This document shows positions 28,431-37,243 of a stretch of DNA of 64,000 nucleotides, piece by piece. The DNA comes from Candidatus Pantoea gossypiicola. GTDB lineage: Bacteria > Pseudomonadota > Gammaproteobacteria > Enterobacterales > Enterobacteriaceae. The position numbers and the translations under genes were made by a program. The DNA is taken from the NCBI RefSeq assembly GCF_008632075.1, contig NZ_VWVM01000006.1, forward strand, positions 186,001 to 250,000. The letters run 5' to 3'. Every line of letters begins with the position of its first letter. Position 1 is the stretch's first letter. Below the pieces are notes generated by a model. The model made no database searches. It saw nothing but the letters and a program-made list of their open reading frames with translations, and was not told where the DNA came from.

Positions 28431-29363
28431 ATGAAAAAGTCAGCCAGCACGTCGCCCTTCCACGCCCGCAATCGCCATCAGGGAGAATACGATTTTGCCG
28501 CACTAACCGCTGCCCATCCGCCGCTGGCGGCGAAAGTCCGGCCTAACGGTTATGGCGTGCAGTCCGTGGATTTCGCGGACCCGGAGGCGGTGATGCTGCT
28601 GAACCAGGCGCTCATCAAACTCTTTTATGACATCGACTGGCAACTGGCACCCGGCTCACTCTGCCCGCCTGTGCCAGGACGTGCCGATTATCTGCACTAT
28701 CTGGCCGATCTGCTGGCGCTGGACAACAACGGCGCGATCCCGGCGGCGGACGTGCTGGATGTTGGCTGCGGCGCAAACTGTATCTATCCGCTGATTGGGG
28801 CGGCGGAATATGGCTGGCGCTTTACCGGTACCGAAATTGATGAAGCCGCCATCAAAGCCGCTAACCGCATTGTCTCAGCCAATCCGCGCCTGACGCGTCA
28901 GATCCGTCTGCGTCGTCAGAAAAACAGCGATGCGGTGCTGGCGGGTGTGGTCAGCAAAAATGAATTTTTCAGCGCGGTGATGTGTAACCCGCCGTTCCAC
29001 GCGTCGGCGGAAGAGGCCGCATCGGGTTCACAGCGTAAAGTGCGCAATCTTGGACTCGATAAAAGTGCGCCGCTTAACTTTGGCGGGCAGCACAATGAGC
29101 TGTGGTATCCCGGTGGCGAAAAGGCGTTCATCGGCAAAATGATCGCCGAGAGCGTAGCGTTTGGTCGCCAGATTGGCTGGTTTACCTCACTGGTGTCGCG
29201 CAAAGAAAATTTACCGGCGCTGGAGAAACAGCTGCAGACGCTCGACGTCGCCGAGGTGCGGGTGGTCAATATGGCGCAGGGTCAAAAGCAGAGCCGCTTC
29301 CTGGCGTGGAGTTTTATGCCTGCCGCCCAGCGCAGCAAGCTGCTGAGTCGCCTGGGGAACTGA
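28431..29363 (+). CDS. rlmF: 23S rRNA (adenine-1618-N6)-methyltransferase
   Basis: Methylates N6 of A1618 in 23S rRNA using S-adenosylmethionine. It has 310 residues. SAM-binding motif I is DVLDVGCGANCIYPL and the catalytic motif IV is MCNPPFHAS. NGYGVQSVDFADPEAV and LWYPGGEKAFI are typical of YbiN proteins. ATG 28431 gives the familiar basic start MKKSAS; an ATG-less extension of four codons is ignored. The histidine island sits between ybiB and this gene; in E. coli only a few genes separate them. Confidence 0.95.
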   Translation: MKKSASTSPFHARNRHQGEYDFAALTAAHPPLAAKVRPNGYGVQSVDFADPEAVMLLNQALIKLFYDIDWQLAPGSLCPPVPGRADYLHYLADLLALDNNGAIPAADVLDVGCGANCIYPLIGAAEYGWRFTGTEIDEAAIKAANRIVSANPRLTRQIRLRRQKNSDAVLAGVVSKNEFFSAVMCNPPFHASAEEAASGSQRKVRNLGLDKSAPLNFGGQHNELWYPGGEKAFIGKMIAESVAFGRQIGWFTSLVSRKENLPALEKQLQTLDVAEVRVVNMAQGQKQSRFLAWSFMPAAQRSKLLSRLGN

Positions 29364-29492
29364 GTCATCTCATTACGCAGGTAACAGGAATCTCTCTGCT
29401 GAGAAAAAAGGACGGGCTGCGATGCGGCCGTTTCAGACTGCTGACAAACCCAATCAGGGTTGCTATGGCAGCAACACATTAGCTAATAGCGC

Positions 29493-29593
29493 AGGGAACA
29501 CGGGCAGAGGAGGAAAGCGTCCCGCGCCATGGACGGCGCGGGCCGAGCGACCAGGGATGGTTTAAGCGACTTTCCGATCTGCCCGTGTTCCCT
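29493..29593. repeat. palindromic intergenic element, copy A
   Basis: The ends are perfect 16-base inverted repeats, AGGGAACACGGGCAGA and TCTGCCCGTGTTCCCT. Each is followed inward by GGAAAGCGTC or its near complement GACTTTCC. Inside are a perfect stem CCCGCGCC/GGCGCGGG (29521-29542) and ACCAGGGATGGT. It lies in the 307-base tail-to-tail gap between rlmF and glnQ. The rest of that gap has short stems only. Related copies are at 44902 and 59595. Confidence 0.85.
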
Positions 29594-29639
29594 TCGCAGG
29601 GTCGGTCTCACAGTTGGGCAGGGCAGACTTTGCCAACAA

Positions 29640-29670
29640 TCAAAACGGGCCGCTAAGCGGCCCGTTTTGA
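29640..29670. terminator. terminator of glnHPQ
   Basis: TCAAAACGGGCCGC and GCGGCCCGTTTTGA form a perfect 14-base stem with a TAA loop. It starts immediately after the glnQ stop. The stem itself supplies TTTTGA on both strands, so it may also stop rlmF transcription. Confidence 0.85.
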
Positions 29671-30393
29671 TCAGGAGACGTGCTGCAGGAATTCGCGCAG
29701 ACGTTCGCTGGGGGGATTGCTGATCAGGCTGTCGGGATCGCCATCTTCCGCAATCCTGCCTTTGTCGATAAAGATCAGACGCGAGGCGACCTTCTGTGCG
29801 AAGCCGACTTCGTGCGTCACAATCACCATCGTCATGCCTTCTTCCGCCAGATCCTGCATCACTTTCAGGACTTCGTGACGCAGCTCCGGGTCCAGCGCTG
29901 AGGTTGGCTCATCGAACAGCATCATCTTCGGCTTCACCGCCAGCGCGCGGGCGATCGCCACGCGCTGCTGCTGGCCACCCGACAGTTCAGATGGGAAATG
30001 ATGCGCACGCTCAGCGAGGCCCACTTTACCCAGCAGCTCTCGCGCCAGCTGGCGTGCGGCTTCTTTGCTGGCACCGCGTACCCGGATCGGACCAAAGGCG
30101 ACGTTGTCCAGCGCACTCATCTGTGGGAACAGATGAAACTGCTGAAACACCATACCGGCTTCCTGGCGGATCAGACGGTCATCAACTTTCGGGTCATTGA
30201 CGCGCAGGCCATCAACAATCAGCTCGCCGCTGGTGATCTCTTCCAGCTTGTTAATGCAGCGCAGCAGAGTCGATTTACCGGAACCGGATGGGCCGATAAT
30301 GACCACCACTTCACCCTGGTTAATCTTCAGATCGATATTGTGCAGCACCTGGGTCTGGCCAAAATGCTTGGAGACATCTTTAAATTCAATCAC
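29671..30393 (-). CDS. glnQ: glutamine ABC transporter ATP-binding protein
   Basis: ATPase of the high-affinity glutamine importer, 240 residues. Walker A is GPSGSGKST, the signature [15 protein letters not shown], and Walker [13 protein letters not shown] with VTHEVGFAQ. It overlaps the end of glnP by four bases (ATGA). It is the last gene of glnHPQ and ends at a strong terminator. Confidence 0.96.
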   Translation of the reverse strand: MIEFKDVSKHFGQTQVLHNIDLKINQGEVVVIIGPSGSGKSTLLRCINKLEEITSGELIVDGLRVNDPKVDDRLIRQEAGMVFQQFHLFPQMSALDNVAFGPIRVRGASKEAARQLARELLGKVGLAERAHHFPSELSGGQQQRVAIARALAVKPKMMLFDEPTSALDPELRHEVLKVMQDLAEEGMTMVIVTHEVGFAQKVASRLIFIDKGRIAEDGDPDSLISNPPSERLREFLQHVS

Positions 30394-31049
30394 AGGATTT
30401 TCACCCTTTTCTCAATGCGGCGCAGCACAAAGCTCAACACCAGCGTAATCACCAGATAAATGATCGCGACGGCGCTCCAGATTTCCAGAGCGCGGAAGTT
30501 ACCGGCAATAATCTCCTGACCCTGACGTGTCAGTTCAGCCACGCCGATAACGATAAACAGTGAGGTATCTTTGATGCTGACAATCCACTGGTTGCCCAGC
30601 GGCGGCAGCATACGACGCAGTGCCAGCGGCATAATGACGTAGCGCAGCGTCTCGCGGCTCGACAGGCCAAGTGCCAGTCCGGCTTCACGGAATCCCTTGT
30701 TGATCGACAGCACGGCACCACGGGTAATCTCGGCAATATACGCGCCAGAGTTAATCATGATGGTCACCACTGCGGCGGTGAAAGGATCAATACGCAGGTC
30801 AGGGAATGCCATCGGCAGCGCAAAGTAAATAAACATCACCTGCACCACGATAGGGGTGCCGCGGATAATCTCGATAAACACCAGTGCGATGTTATTGGTG
30901 ATCCAGCCACCGTAAGCGCGGGCAAAACCGGCCACCAGCCCGATAAACAGGCCGCCAACCAGGCCAATGATTGAGATAATTAAGGTCAGTTTGGCGCCTT
31001 CGAGCAGCGCTGGCATGGCGGGCCAGATGACGCTCCAGTCAAACTCCAT
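30390..31049 (-). CDS. glnP: glutamine ABC transporter permease
   Basis: Inner-membrane subunit of the glutamine importer, 219 residues, working as a homodimer. The coupling loop is [20 protein letters not shown] and the second signature [31 protein letters not shown] precedes the ATG. It lies 78 bases after glnH, a gap without a strong terminator. Confidence 0.96.
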   Translation of the reverse strand: MEFDWSVIWPAMPALLEGAKLTLIISIIGLVGGLFIGLVAGFARAYGGWITNNIALVFIEIIRGTPIVVQVMFIYFALPMAFPDLRIDPFTAAVVTIMINSGAYIAEITRGAVLSINKGFREAGLALGLSSRETLRYVIMPLALRRMLPPLGNQWIVSIKDTSLFIVIGVAELTRQGQEIIAGNFRALEIWSAVAIIYLVITLVLSFVLRRIEKRVKIL

Positions 31050-31127
31050 GGTGTCACTCCAGATATGTTGCGATGGAAAAAAGCAGGGAAAAAGTTTCCC
31101 TGCTGAAATCAGATAACGGGCAAATTA

Positions 31128-31874
31128 TTATTTAGGTTCGGTGCCAAACCATTTTTTATAAAGCGTGTTGTAGGTGCCGTTCTCTTTCAGGGTTTTCAGT
31201 GCGCCGTTTACTTTCTCACGCAAATCGTCGCTGCCTTTCGGGAACGCGATACCATATTGCTGCGCTTCAATCGAATCGCCTACCGCCTTAAAGCGGCCTT
31301 TACCGGCGGTGTGGATGAAGTACAGGATGTTTGGCGTGTCATGCAGCACGGCATCCGCACGGTTGGTGCCCAGCTCCATGTAGGCGCTATCAATGTTAGG
31401 GAACTGACGCAGATCTTTCGATTTGATGTTGGCTTTAGCGTACTCCACAGAGCCGGTGCCGCTTTTCACCGCGACGACTTTGCCGTTCAGATCGCTGATA
31501 CCCTTGATGTCGTTTTCATTGCTACGCACCATCACCTGCAGACCGCTTTTGTAATAGCCATCAGAGAACTCGATCGCCTTTTTGCGTTCTTCAGTAATGG
31601 TGATACCCGCCAGTGCCAGATCGACATTGCGCGTTTGCAGTGCAGGGATAATGCCGCTGAAGTCCATTGGCTTCAGGGTGTAATCGAGCTTCAGCTCTTT
31701 CGCAATGGCATCCCACAGATCCACATCAAAGCCGACATACTTGTCACCCTGTTTGAATTCAAACGGAACAAAGGCGGTGTCGGTAGCAACGACCAGCTTC
31801 TTTTCTGCTGCTGTGGAGGAGAGGGAGAAGGCCAGCGCCAGCGCGGCCACAGAAACTTTTAACAGTGACTTCAT
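31128..31874 (-). CDS. glnH: glutamine-binding periplasmic protein
   Basis: Periplasmic glutamine receptor, 248 residues as in E. coli. The signal peptide is [20 protein letters not shown] with the cut near STAA. The mature part keeps [55 protein letters not shown] and [11 protein letters not shown]. The ATG at 31874 is chosen by homology; an adjacent upstream ATG and an 18-codon open extension exist. It is first in glnHPQ and carries sigma-54 and NtrC signals upstream. Confidence 0.96.
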   Translation of the reverse strand: MKSLLKVSVAALALAFSLSSTAAEKKLVVATDTAFVPFEFKQGDKYVGFDVDLWDAIAKELKLDYTLKPMDFSGIIPALQTRNVDLALAGITITEERKKAIEFSDGYYKSGLQVMVRSNENDIKGISDLNGKVVAVKSGTGSVEYAKANIKSKDLRQFPNIDSAYMELGTNRADAVLHDTPNILYFIHTAGKGRFKAVGDSIEAQQYGIAFPKGSDDLREKVNGALKTLKENGTYNTLYKKWFGTEPK

Positions 31875-31929
31875 CATTTTTCCTTTTTTTACTACCAGGC
31901 GGCAGGGCCTGCGTTTGCGGCTTGTCATA

Positions 31930-31946
31930 TGAAAGAATTATGCCAA
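31930..31946 (-). promoter_or_regulatory. sigma-54 promoter of glnHPQ
   Basis: On the minus strand TTGGCATAATTCTTTCA has the -24 GG and a -12 TC instead of the usual GC, ten bases apart. The E. coli glnH sigma-54 promoter, recalled from memory, has a similar TTTCA -12 end. It lies 56-72 bases before the glnH start. Confidence 0.65.
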
Positions 31947-32016
31947 CTTTGCAAAATCCGCGAAATCAGAAAGTTAAATAACACAGCTGACACGATTTTG
32001 CAGTTAATTCTGTCAT

Positions 32017-32064
32017 TGCACCCTGTTGGTGCTCAACTTTGGTGCAGATAACTTTTTTGGTGCA
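32017..32064. promoter_or_regulatory. NtrC-binding sites upstream of glnH
   Basis: TGCACCCTGTTGGTGCT (32017-32033) fits the NtrC palindrome TGCACC-N5-GGTGCA with one mismatch. Two more GGTGCA half-sites follow at 32041 and 32059. They lie about 75-130 bases upstream of the sigma-54 element, an enhancer distance. Confidence 0.75.
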
Positions 32065-32152
32065 AGCGGTAGTGTGCCTCAGATGTTAAGGCTGTGAAGC
32101 GGGGGAGGGAATAACTGTTAACAGGGTCATAAAATTGCGGTAACACAGACGT

Positions 32153-32175
32153 AAAAAAGGCGGGTTTCCCCGCCT
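32153..32175 (-). terminator. terminator of dps
   Basis: On the minus strand AGGCGGG and CCCGCCT pair around a four-base loop and are followed by TTTTTTAC. It begins 18 bases after the dps stop. With the glnH signals it accounts for the 319-base gap between glnH and dps. Confidence 0.85.
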
Positions 32176-32193
32176 GATTAAGTACATTACGTG

Positions 32194-32697
32194 TTATTCG
32201 ATATTGGCTTCGATAAACCACAGGAACTTGTCCAGATCACGCGATGCCGCAGTGAAGATGTCAGCGGTATCTTCGTCTTTCACTTCAGAAATGGCTTTAC
32301 GTGTATCGTTAGCAACAACGCTGTAGCGGTCTGCCAGGGCTTTCAGGTGATCCTGAACGCTATGGATATTCAGCGGATAGCTTTTCAGCGGAGTCGTGTC
32401 ATTCACAACCTGCGTGGTGCCCAGCGCCACACCGCCCAGCTGTACGACGCGCTCAGCAATGGTGTCCTGATGGTCAGTAATCGTGGTGCGGAAGCCATCC
32501 AGCATCTCATGCACACCGATGAAATTCGCACCGCGCATGTTCCAGTGCGCCTGCTTAGTGATCAATGACAGGTCAATAAACTCGACTACCAGACGGTTCA
32601 ACACCGCGATGGTGGCTTTCTTCTCATCTTCGGCCACATCATTGCGGGTATAAATCAGGTCAGAAGATTTCGTTTTAACCAATTTAGCGGTACTCAT
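32194..32697 (-). CDS. dps: DNA-binding ferritin-like protein Dps
   Basis: Starved-cell DNA protection protein that forms dodecamers, binds DNA and oxidises iron with hydrogen peroxide. It has 167 residues, as in E. coli. The ferroxidase residues are in [40 protein letters not shown] and ERVVQLGG. The lysine-rich N-terminus ([13 protein letters not shown]) is the DNA-binding tail. ATG 32697 is chosen by homology; TTCAGTCC upstream holds the complement of a GGACTGAA ribosome site. Confidence 0.96.
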   Translation of the reverse strand: MSTAKLVKTKSSDLIYTRNDVAEDEKKATIAVLNRLVVEFIDLSLITKQAHWNMRGANFIGVHEMLDGFRTTITDHQDTIAERVVQLGGVALGTTQVVNDTTPLKSYPLNIHSVQDHLKALADRYSVVANDTRKAISEVKDEDTADIFTAASRDLDKFLWFIEANIE

Positions 32698-33022
32698 CGT
32701 TTCAGTCCTCTCTTTGATGGTTGTCCTAATCAAGTACCGAATAAGTATAGCAGCGCTTTTCAGCTTTGCAGAAACGACTTTGACGATGGATGAAATAGCG
32801 TGCGTCTTTATTAAAAGCAGGACGGTGCGGGTAAGGTTAAAGCTATGTTAAAATATGGATATTAATAAATAGCCATTTAAATCATAAAGTTATACTAAGT
32901 TGTAAATATCAGGTAAGTGACTGTTTCAAAATAGGATGAACCGTAAAGCGCAGCGGTTAAGAATAATTCTCATGCTGAGCATGATTGTTATTTCGCCCGC
33001 CAGCATGGCGGGCTGAAATCGC
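32698..33022. other. dps-rhtA intergenic region
   Basis: These 325 AT-rich bases carry the dps promoter, which could not be placed exactly. A stem GCCCGCC/GGCGGGC at 32995-33013 follows the rhtA stop but lacks a T tail. AGAATAATTCT near 32959 is a short palindrome of unknown meaning. Confidence 0.4.
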
Positions 33023-33937
33023 TTATTTATGCCTGTTGTCTGATAATTCAATGCTGCTTAACTGACTCTTTTTCGGACGCATAGTCAGTGTTGAACCTGC
33101 TGAGGCGATGATGATGGCCAGCAGCGCCAGCCACTGAAGCCCGGTCAGCGTTTCTCCCAGAAACAGCATGCCGGAAAAGGCGGCCATGGCGGGTTCAAGA
33201 CTCATCAATGTACCGAAAATGCGCGCCGGTAAGCGGGTGAGGGCGATCATCTCCAGTGAATAGGGAATGGCGCTGGAGAGCAGCGCGACCAGCAACGCGA
33301 TCGGCATAACGGCCCATGTCCAGATGCCGCTTTCGGCGAATGTCAGCCCCAGAGGCACAAAAATGACTGAGGCAATCAGCGAACCGATGGCCACGGTTGC
33401 GGGGCCATGTTCTGCGCCTGCCCGTTGTCCCGCCAGGATATAGATCGCCCAGCAGGCACCCGCACCCACTGCCAGCGCTGCGCCCAGCGGGTCAATCGCG
33501 GTCATGTCCGTACCAAAAGGCAGCAGGAACCACAGGCCAATTACCGCCAGCAACACCCAGACAAAATCCAGTGGCCGCCGCGATCCAAACAGCGCCAGCG
33601 CCAGCGGGCCGGTAAATTCCAGTCCCACTGCCACGCCCAGTGGCACGGTACGAATCGCCAGATAGAACGTAAAATTCATGGTGCCCAGAGCCAGTCCATA
33701 CATCAGGAGGGGCAGACGCTGCTCCCGGCTGAAGCGTAAACGCCAGGGCTTGAAAATGACGCAGAGGATCAGGGTGCCAAAGCCCAGGCGCAGTGCAGTA
33801 ATCCCGGTGGCACCTACTGAGGGAAACAGGCTTTTTGCCAGTGAAGCGCCGCCCTGCAGCGACAGCATCGCAATCAGTAGCACGGCAATAGGCATAACTA
33901 TCGGGGCAAGATTTTTGGAAGCGGGAGAGGCAGACAT
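33023..33937 (-). CDS. rhtA: threonine/homoserine exporter RhtA
   Basis: Inner-membrane exporter of the EamA (DMT) family, 304 residues with ten predicted membrane segments in two EamA repeats. Typical stretches are LLIAMLSLQGGASLAKSLFP, GITALRLGFGTLILC, FTGPLALALFG and PYSLEMIALTRLPARIFGTL. In E. coli it exports homoserine and threonine and raises tolerance to them. The dps-rhtA-ompX order is the one recalled in E. coli. Confidence 0.93.
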   Translation of the reverse strand: MSASPASKNLAPIVMPIAVLLIAMLSLQGGASLAKSLFPSVGATGITALRLGFGTLILCVIFKPWRLRFSREQRLPLLMYGLALGTMNFTFYLAIRTVPLGVAVGLEFTGPLALALFGSRRPLDFVWVLLAVIGLWFLLPFGTDMTAIDPLGAALAVGAGACWAIYILAGQRAGAEHGPATVAIGSLIASVIFVPLGLTFAESGIWTWAVMPIALLVALLSSAIPYSLEMIALTRLPARIFGTLMSLEPAMAAFSGMLFLGETLTGLQWLALLAIIIASAGSTLTMRPKKSQLSSIELSDNRHK

Positions 33938-34305
33938 CCTGTGTACTTTTCCTGGCCATTAACGTAATGAGGCAGCCAGTGTAAAGGAAATAGCGAGCAA
34001 AGAATTACGAAATCGCGTTTTATATTTGACTTAACTGAGCAAGTTTTGGCCAGAATCAGGGCCATTTAGGTAAAGAAATGTCAGGATTTTTTAGGATTTA
34101 ACTTAAAGCATGAAATGAGCACAAAATGATTATTGCAGAAAGATGACGGATTTTATAAGAAAAATGAATGACATAGGATGTCACATTAACTTCCTGTTAC
34201 ACCAAACTTTCTGTTAGACAACAAAATCCGGGCAGAGTTTCTCGCTATTTTTTGTTATATTTTCAGCGTTGTCAGGAGAGAAGTATTTTCACATTTGAGG
34301 TGGTT
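33938..34305. other. rhtA-ompX divergent promoter region
   Basis: 368 AT-rich bases with the promoters of rhtA and ompX. A GAGGTGG ribosome site lies six bases before the ompX ATG. No operator could be named with confidence. Confidence 0.45.
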
Positions 34306-34818
34306 ATGAAAAAAATTGCATGTCTTTCAGCATTAGCCTGTGTACTGGCAGTATCTGCAGGTTCAGCAATGGCACAGAGCACCGTAACTGGTGGCTATGC
34401 TCAGAGCGACTATCAGGGCGTGGCTAACAAAGCTAACGGCTTCAACCTGAAATACCGCTACGAAGACGGTTCTAACCCACTGGGTTGGATCGGTTCATTC
34501 ACCTACACTGAAAAAGATCGTACCGAAGCTGGCATCTACAATAAAGGCCAGTACTACGGTGTGACCGGTGGTCCTGCTTACCGTCTGAACGACTGGGCGA
34601 GCATCTACGGTGTTGTGGGTATCGGCTACGGTAAATTCCAGCAGAACGATACCGCATCACGCGCTAAAACTGATTCAAGCGACGTAGGCTTCTCCTACGG
34701 TGCAGGTCTGCAGTTTAACCCAATTCAGGACGTCGCGCTGGACGTGGGCTACGAGCAGAGCCGCATCCGCAATGTTGACGTTGGCACCTGGATTGCCGGC
34801 GTAGGTTACAGCTTCTAA
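34306..34818 (+). CDS. ompX: outer-membrane protein OmpX
   Basis: Eight-stranded beta-barrel of the outer membrane (OmpX/Ail family), 170 residues against 171 in E. coli. The 23-residue signal peptide starts MKKIACLSALACVLAVSAG and ends AMA. The mature part shows alternating strands (TVTGGYAQSDYQG, NGFNLKYRYED, WIAGVGYSF with the terminal aromatic). Relatives aid adhesion and serum resistance. The start follows GAGGTGGTT; an 18-codon upstream extension is dismissed. Confidence 0.96.
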   Translation: MKKIACLSALACVLAVSAGSAMAQSTVTGGYAQSDYQGVANKANGFNLKYRYEDGSNPLGWIGSFTYTEKDRTEAGIYNKGQYYGVTGGPAYRLNDWASIYGVVGIGYGKFQQNDTASRAKTDSSDVGFSYGAGLQFNPIQDVALDVGYEQSRIRNVDVGTWIAGVGYSF

Positions 34819-34839
34819 GTTTAGCTTAGCTGACCTGCA

Positions 34840-34868
34840 AAAAAACGGCCCCTTGTGGGCCGTTTTTT
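34840..34868 (+). terminator. terminator of ompX
   Basis: ACGGCCC and GGGCCGT pair around CTTGT, flanked by A and T runs that extend the stem and give a TTTTTT tail. Confidence 0.9.
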
Positions 34869-35024
34869 ATTGTGCTGGTTTTACCACTCCTGCCTTTCAC
34901 TTCGAATCGATCTCCGATGGCTTCTGCTGTCCACAGCCAATAACCAGCCATAGCCGTTAATGCCGCAAGGCATACAGGTTTCGAGAACAAATAAGAAAAA
35001 GGGGTGCAGAAAGAGGGAAGTGGG

Positions 35025-35047
35025 CCTCTCAGCCGCTGGCTGAAAGG
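35025..35047 (-). terminator. probable terminator of mntS
   Basis: On the minus strand CCTTTCAGCC and GGCTGAGAGG pair (one mismatch) around a three-base loop, starting 14 bases after the mntS stop. The tail is C/T-rich rather than pure T. Confidence 0.5.
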
Positions 35048-35060
35048 CGCTGAATCAAGG

Positions 35061-35252
35061 TTAGCCGCGCCAGATCAGATTCTGGCAGCGACGATCGGCA
35101 GGCTTATGGCCCAGCAGCTTTTCAATCAACATCAGACGCAGTGTGAACGGGGAACGCGTCAGCAGGCACAGCCAGGATTTCATCTCCGTGGTTGTTTTCT
35201 TTTCAGCCTGGAAGCATTTGCTGCAATCTAAGCAACATTTCAGGGTGCTCAT
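35061..35252 (-). CDS. mntS: MntS-like manganese accumulation small protein with Cys-rich N-terminus
   Basis: A 63-residue protein. The part from about residue 24 (MKSWLCLLTRSPFTLRLMLI) aligns with the core of E. coli MntS (42 residues, recalled), which shares SPF-x-x-RLML. MntS raises cytoplasmic manganese by blocking the MntP exporter. Here 23 residues precede it, with four cysteines in KCCLDCSKC. The long start is preferred because GGAGGTGA lies just upstream; the internal ATG has no spaced ribosome site. It is divergent from mntR with an MntR box between, as recalled in E. coli. Confidence 0.75.
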   Translation of the reverse strand: MSTLKCCLDCSKCFQAEKKTTTEMKSWLCLLTRSPFTLRLMLIEKLLGHKPADRRCQNLIWRG

Positions 35253-35372
35253 AGAATCACCTCCCAATCATTGTCGACGCGGTAGTCAGCAGCCTGCGGT
35301 GAGAAACGTCATCACACCTGCGCAACAGCGGATCAATCAGGATCCCGCTTTTTGCTGCTTACATTATCAACA

Positions 35373-35392
35373 AATATAGCACTGGCTATATT
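35373..35392. promoter_or_regulatory. MntR box
   Basis: AATATAGC-ACTG-GCTATATT is a perfect palindrome close to the known box AACATAGCNNNNGCTATGTT. It lies between the divergent mntS and mntR genes, about 120 bases from each. Confidence 0.85.
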
Positions 35393-35505
35393 GTTTAGCC
35401 ACGCCTAATGACGAAAAATTTGAGCTTCTTTGCGGCTGGTTTACAATGAGCGCAGCTAAATCCGTATAGCAGTGTCGGTACGGGAAATAATAATGAGGAA
35501 GCTGA

Positions 35506-35964
35506 ATGAGTCGTCGTGCTAAAAGCGTGGTTTCTGCGCCAAAAGGACCACTGAAAGATATTGAAGAGCATGTCGAAGGTTTTCGGCAGGTGCGTGAAGC
35601 GCATCGTCGGGAATTAATTGATGACTACGTTGAGTTAATCTCTGATTTGATTGGTGAATTTGGCGAAGCGCGTCAGGTCGATATGGCGGCCCGTCTGGGC
35701 GTTTCGCAACCTACCGTAGCGAAAATGCTGAAGCGGCTTGGCAGTGCCGGGCTGGTTGAGCAGGTGCCTTACCGGGGGGTCTTCCTGACCGGTGAAGGTG
35801 AGAAGCTGGCAGAGGAGAGCCGCGCCCGCCATCATATTGTTGAAAGTTTTCTGCTGGCGTTAGGCATCAGTCCCGAAACGGCCCGACGCGATTCAGAAGG
35901 TATTGAGCATCACGTCAGTGATGAAACGCTGGCTGTCTTTAAGAAGTTCTCCGAAACCCGTTAA
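35506..35964 (+). CDS. mntR: manganese-responsive regulator MntR
   Basis: DtxR-family repressor/activator that senses Mn2+, 152 residues (E. coli 155). The winged helix covers about 35-95, with [20 protein letters not shown] and [11 protein letters not shown]. The metal and dimer domain has [29 protein letters not shown]. In E. coli it represses mntH and mntS and induces mntP. GAGGAAGCTGA precedes the ATG. ybiR follows 20 bases downstream and is probably co-transcribed. Confidence 0.95.
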   Translation: MSRRAKSVVSAPKGPLKDIEEHVEGFRQVREAHRRELIDDYVELISDLIGEFGEARQVDMAARLGVSQPTVAKMLKRLGSAGLVEQVPYRGVFLTGEGEKLAEESRARHHIVESFLLALGISPETARRDSEGIEHHVSDETLAVFKKFSETR

Positions 35965-35984
35965 CGCTAAGGCGTACCCTCACC

Positions 35985-37094
35985 ATGCCTCAACTGCTTC
36001 GATCTTTTTTGCATGACTCTATTTTGCATTTATTAATCGTGATTGGCGTAGTTCTGGCATTTCTGGCGGATTTCCGCTGGCCCGATCTGCCCGGTGCCGT
36101 AGACTGGCATACCATTATCACGCTCACCGGGTTGTTAATCCTGACCAAGGGGCTGGAAACCAGCGGCTACTTTGACGTGCTGGGAGGACGGCTGATTGCG
36201 CGTTTCCGGCATGAACGGGCACTGGCACTCTTTATGGTGTTGGCTGCGGCGCTGCTCTCAACCTTTCTGACCAACGATGTGGCGCTGTTCATTCTGGTGC
36301 CGCTGACGCTGACGCTGCGTAAGTTCTCCCGTTTACCGATCTCGCGACTGATTATTTTTGAGGCGCTGGCGGTTAATGCCGGATCGCTGCTGACGCCGGT
36401 TGGCAATCCGCAAAACATTCTGTTGTGGAGCCACGGCAAGCTGAGCGTGGTGGCGTTTATCGTGCAGATGCTGCCTCTGGCCGCGTGGCTGCTGCTGAGT
36501 CTGATGCTATTAACCTGGTTCAGCTTTTCAAAGCGGTCGATTGATAAGCATGACAACCCGGAACAGCCGAAGTGGCAGAAGCCGCTGTTTATCGTCAGCG
36601 TCGTGTTGTACCTGCTGTTTATCGCCGGTCTTGAGCTGGAGATCACCGGCTGGATACTGCTGCTAATCCTCGCCACTTTCCTGGTGATGGCACGTCCTGT
36701 GCTGCTGCGCATCGACTGGAGCCTGCTGACGGTGTTTATCGCCATGTTTATTGACGTCTTCCTGCTGACGCGTCTGCCGGTGATGCAGGCGCACTTCGAG
36801 GCGGTGGCGCATTTTGGCCAGGGACAGCTCTATCTGCTGGCGATTGGTCTGTCTCAGGTGATCAGTAACGTCCCGGCGACGATTCTGCTGCTGCAAAAAG
36901 TTCCGCCCACGGATGTGCTCGCCTGGGCCGTCAACATTGGCGGGTTCGGTCTGCTGCCAGGTTCTCTTGCTAACCTGATTGCCCTGCGCATGGCGAAAGA
37001 CAAAGCTGTCTGGTGGCAATTCCATCTCTTTTCCCTTCCTCTGCTGGCCTGGTCGATGGCCAGCGGCTGGCTGCTGTTGCAGTTACTCCATTAG
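35985..37094 (+). CDS. ybiR: YbiR, SLC13/ArsB-type inner-membrane transporter
   Basis: A 369-residue membrane protein with about ten to eleven segments, of the ion-transporter (ArsB/NhaD/CitM) superfamily. The two helical-hairpin signatures are FLTNDVALFILVPLTL with NAGSLLTPVGNPQN, and QVISNVPATILLLQ with GGFGLLPGSLANLIALRMA. The substrate is unknown; anions are the usual cargo. Its position directly after mntR, kept in E. coli, hints at a link with metal homeostasis, but that is inference. Confidence 0.9.
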   Translation: MPQLLRSFLHDSILHLLIVIGVVLAFLADFRWPDLPGAVDWHTIITLTGLLILTKGLETSGYFDVLGGRLIARFRHERALALFMVLAAALLSTFLTNDVALFILVPLTLTLRKFSRLPISRLIIFEALAVNAGSLLTPVGNPQNILLWSHGKLSVVAFIVQMLPLAAWLLLSLMLLTWFSFSKRSIDKHDNPEQPKWQKPLFIVSVVLYLLFIAGLELEITGWILLLILATFLVMARPVLLRIDWSLLTVFIAMFIDVFLLTRLPVMQAHFEAVAHFGQGQLYLLAIGLSQVISNVPATILLLQKVPPTDVLAWAVNIGGFGLLPGSLANLIALRMAKDKAVWWQFHLFSLPLLAWSMASGWLLLQLLH

Positions 37095-37243
37095 CCCTGA
37101 CGCCTCCTGCTACGCTCAACAAGTGGCAGGATGTGCGCCATTCCTCAAGTTTCGTAAAGTTGCACTGGATTTTGTCAATTTCCGAGATAAGGTTAACAGG
37201 ACCTTTATGCCCGGAATCAGGGCCTTAGCCAGTGATGGGAACT

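Noticed and set aside
29529..29723. A 64-codon frame across repeat copy A and the glnQ terminator
   Set aside because: It covers a palindromic element and a terminator stem and has no ribosome site.
32955..32998. Fur-box-like AT-rich palindromes between dps and rhtA
   Set aside because: AGAATAATTCT is palindromic, but aligning it to the Fur consensus gives too few matches to claim a site.
32995..33013. Terminator after rhtA
   Set aside because: GCCCGCC/GGCGGGC forms a stem but no T run follows on the minus strand, so only a hairpin is supported.
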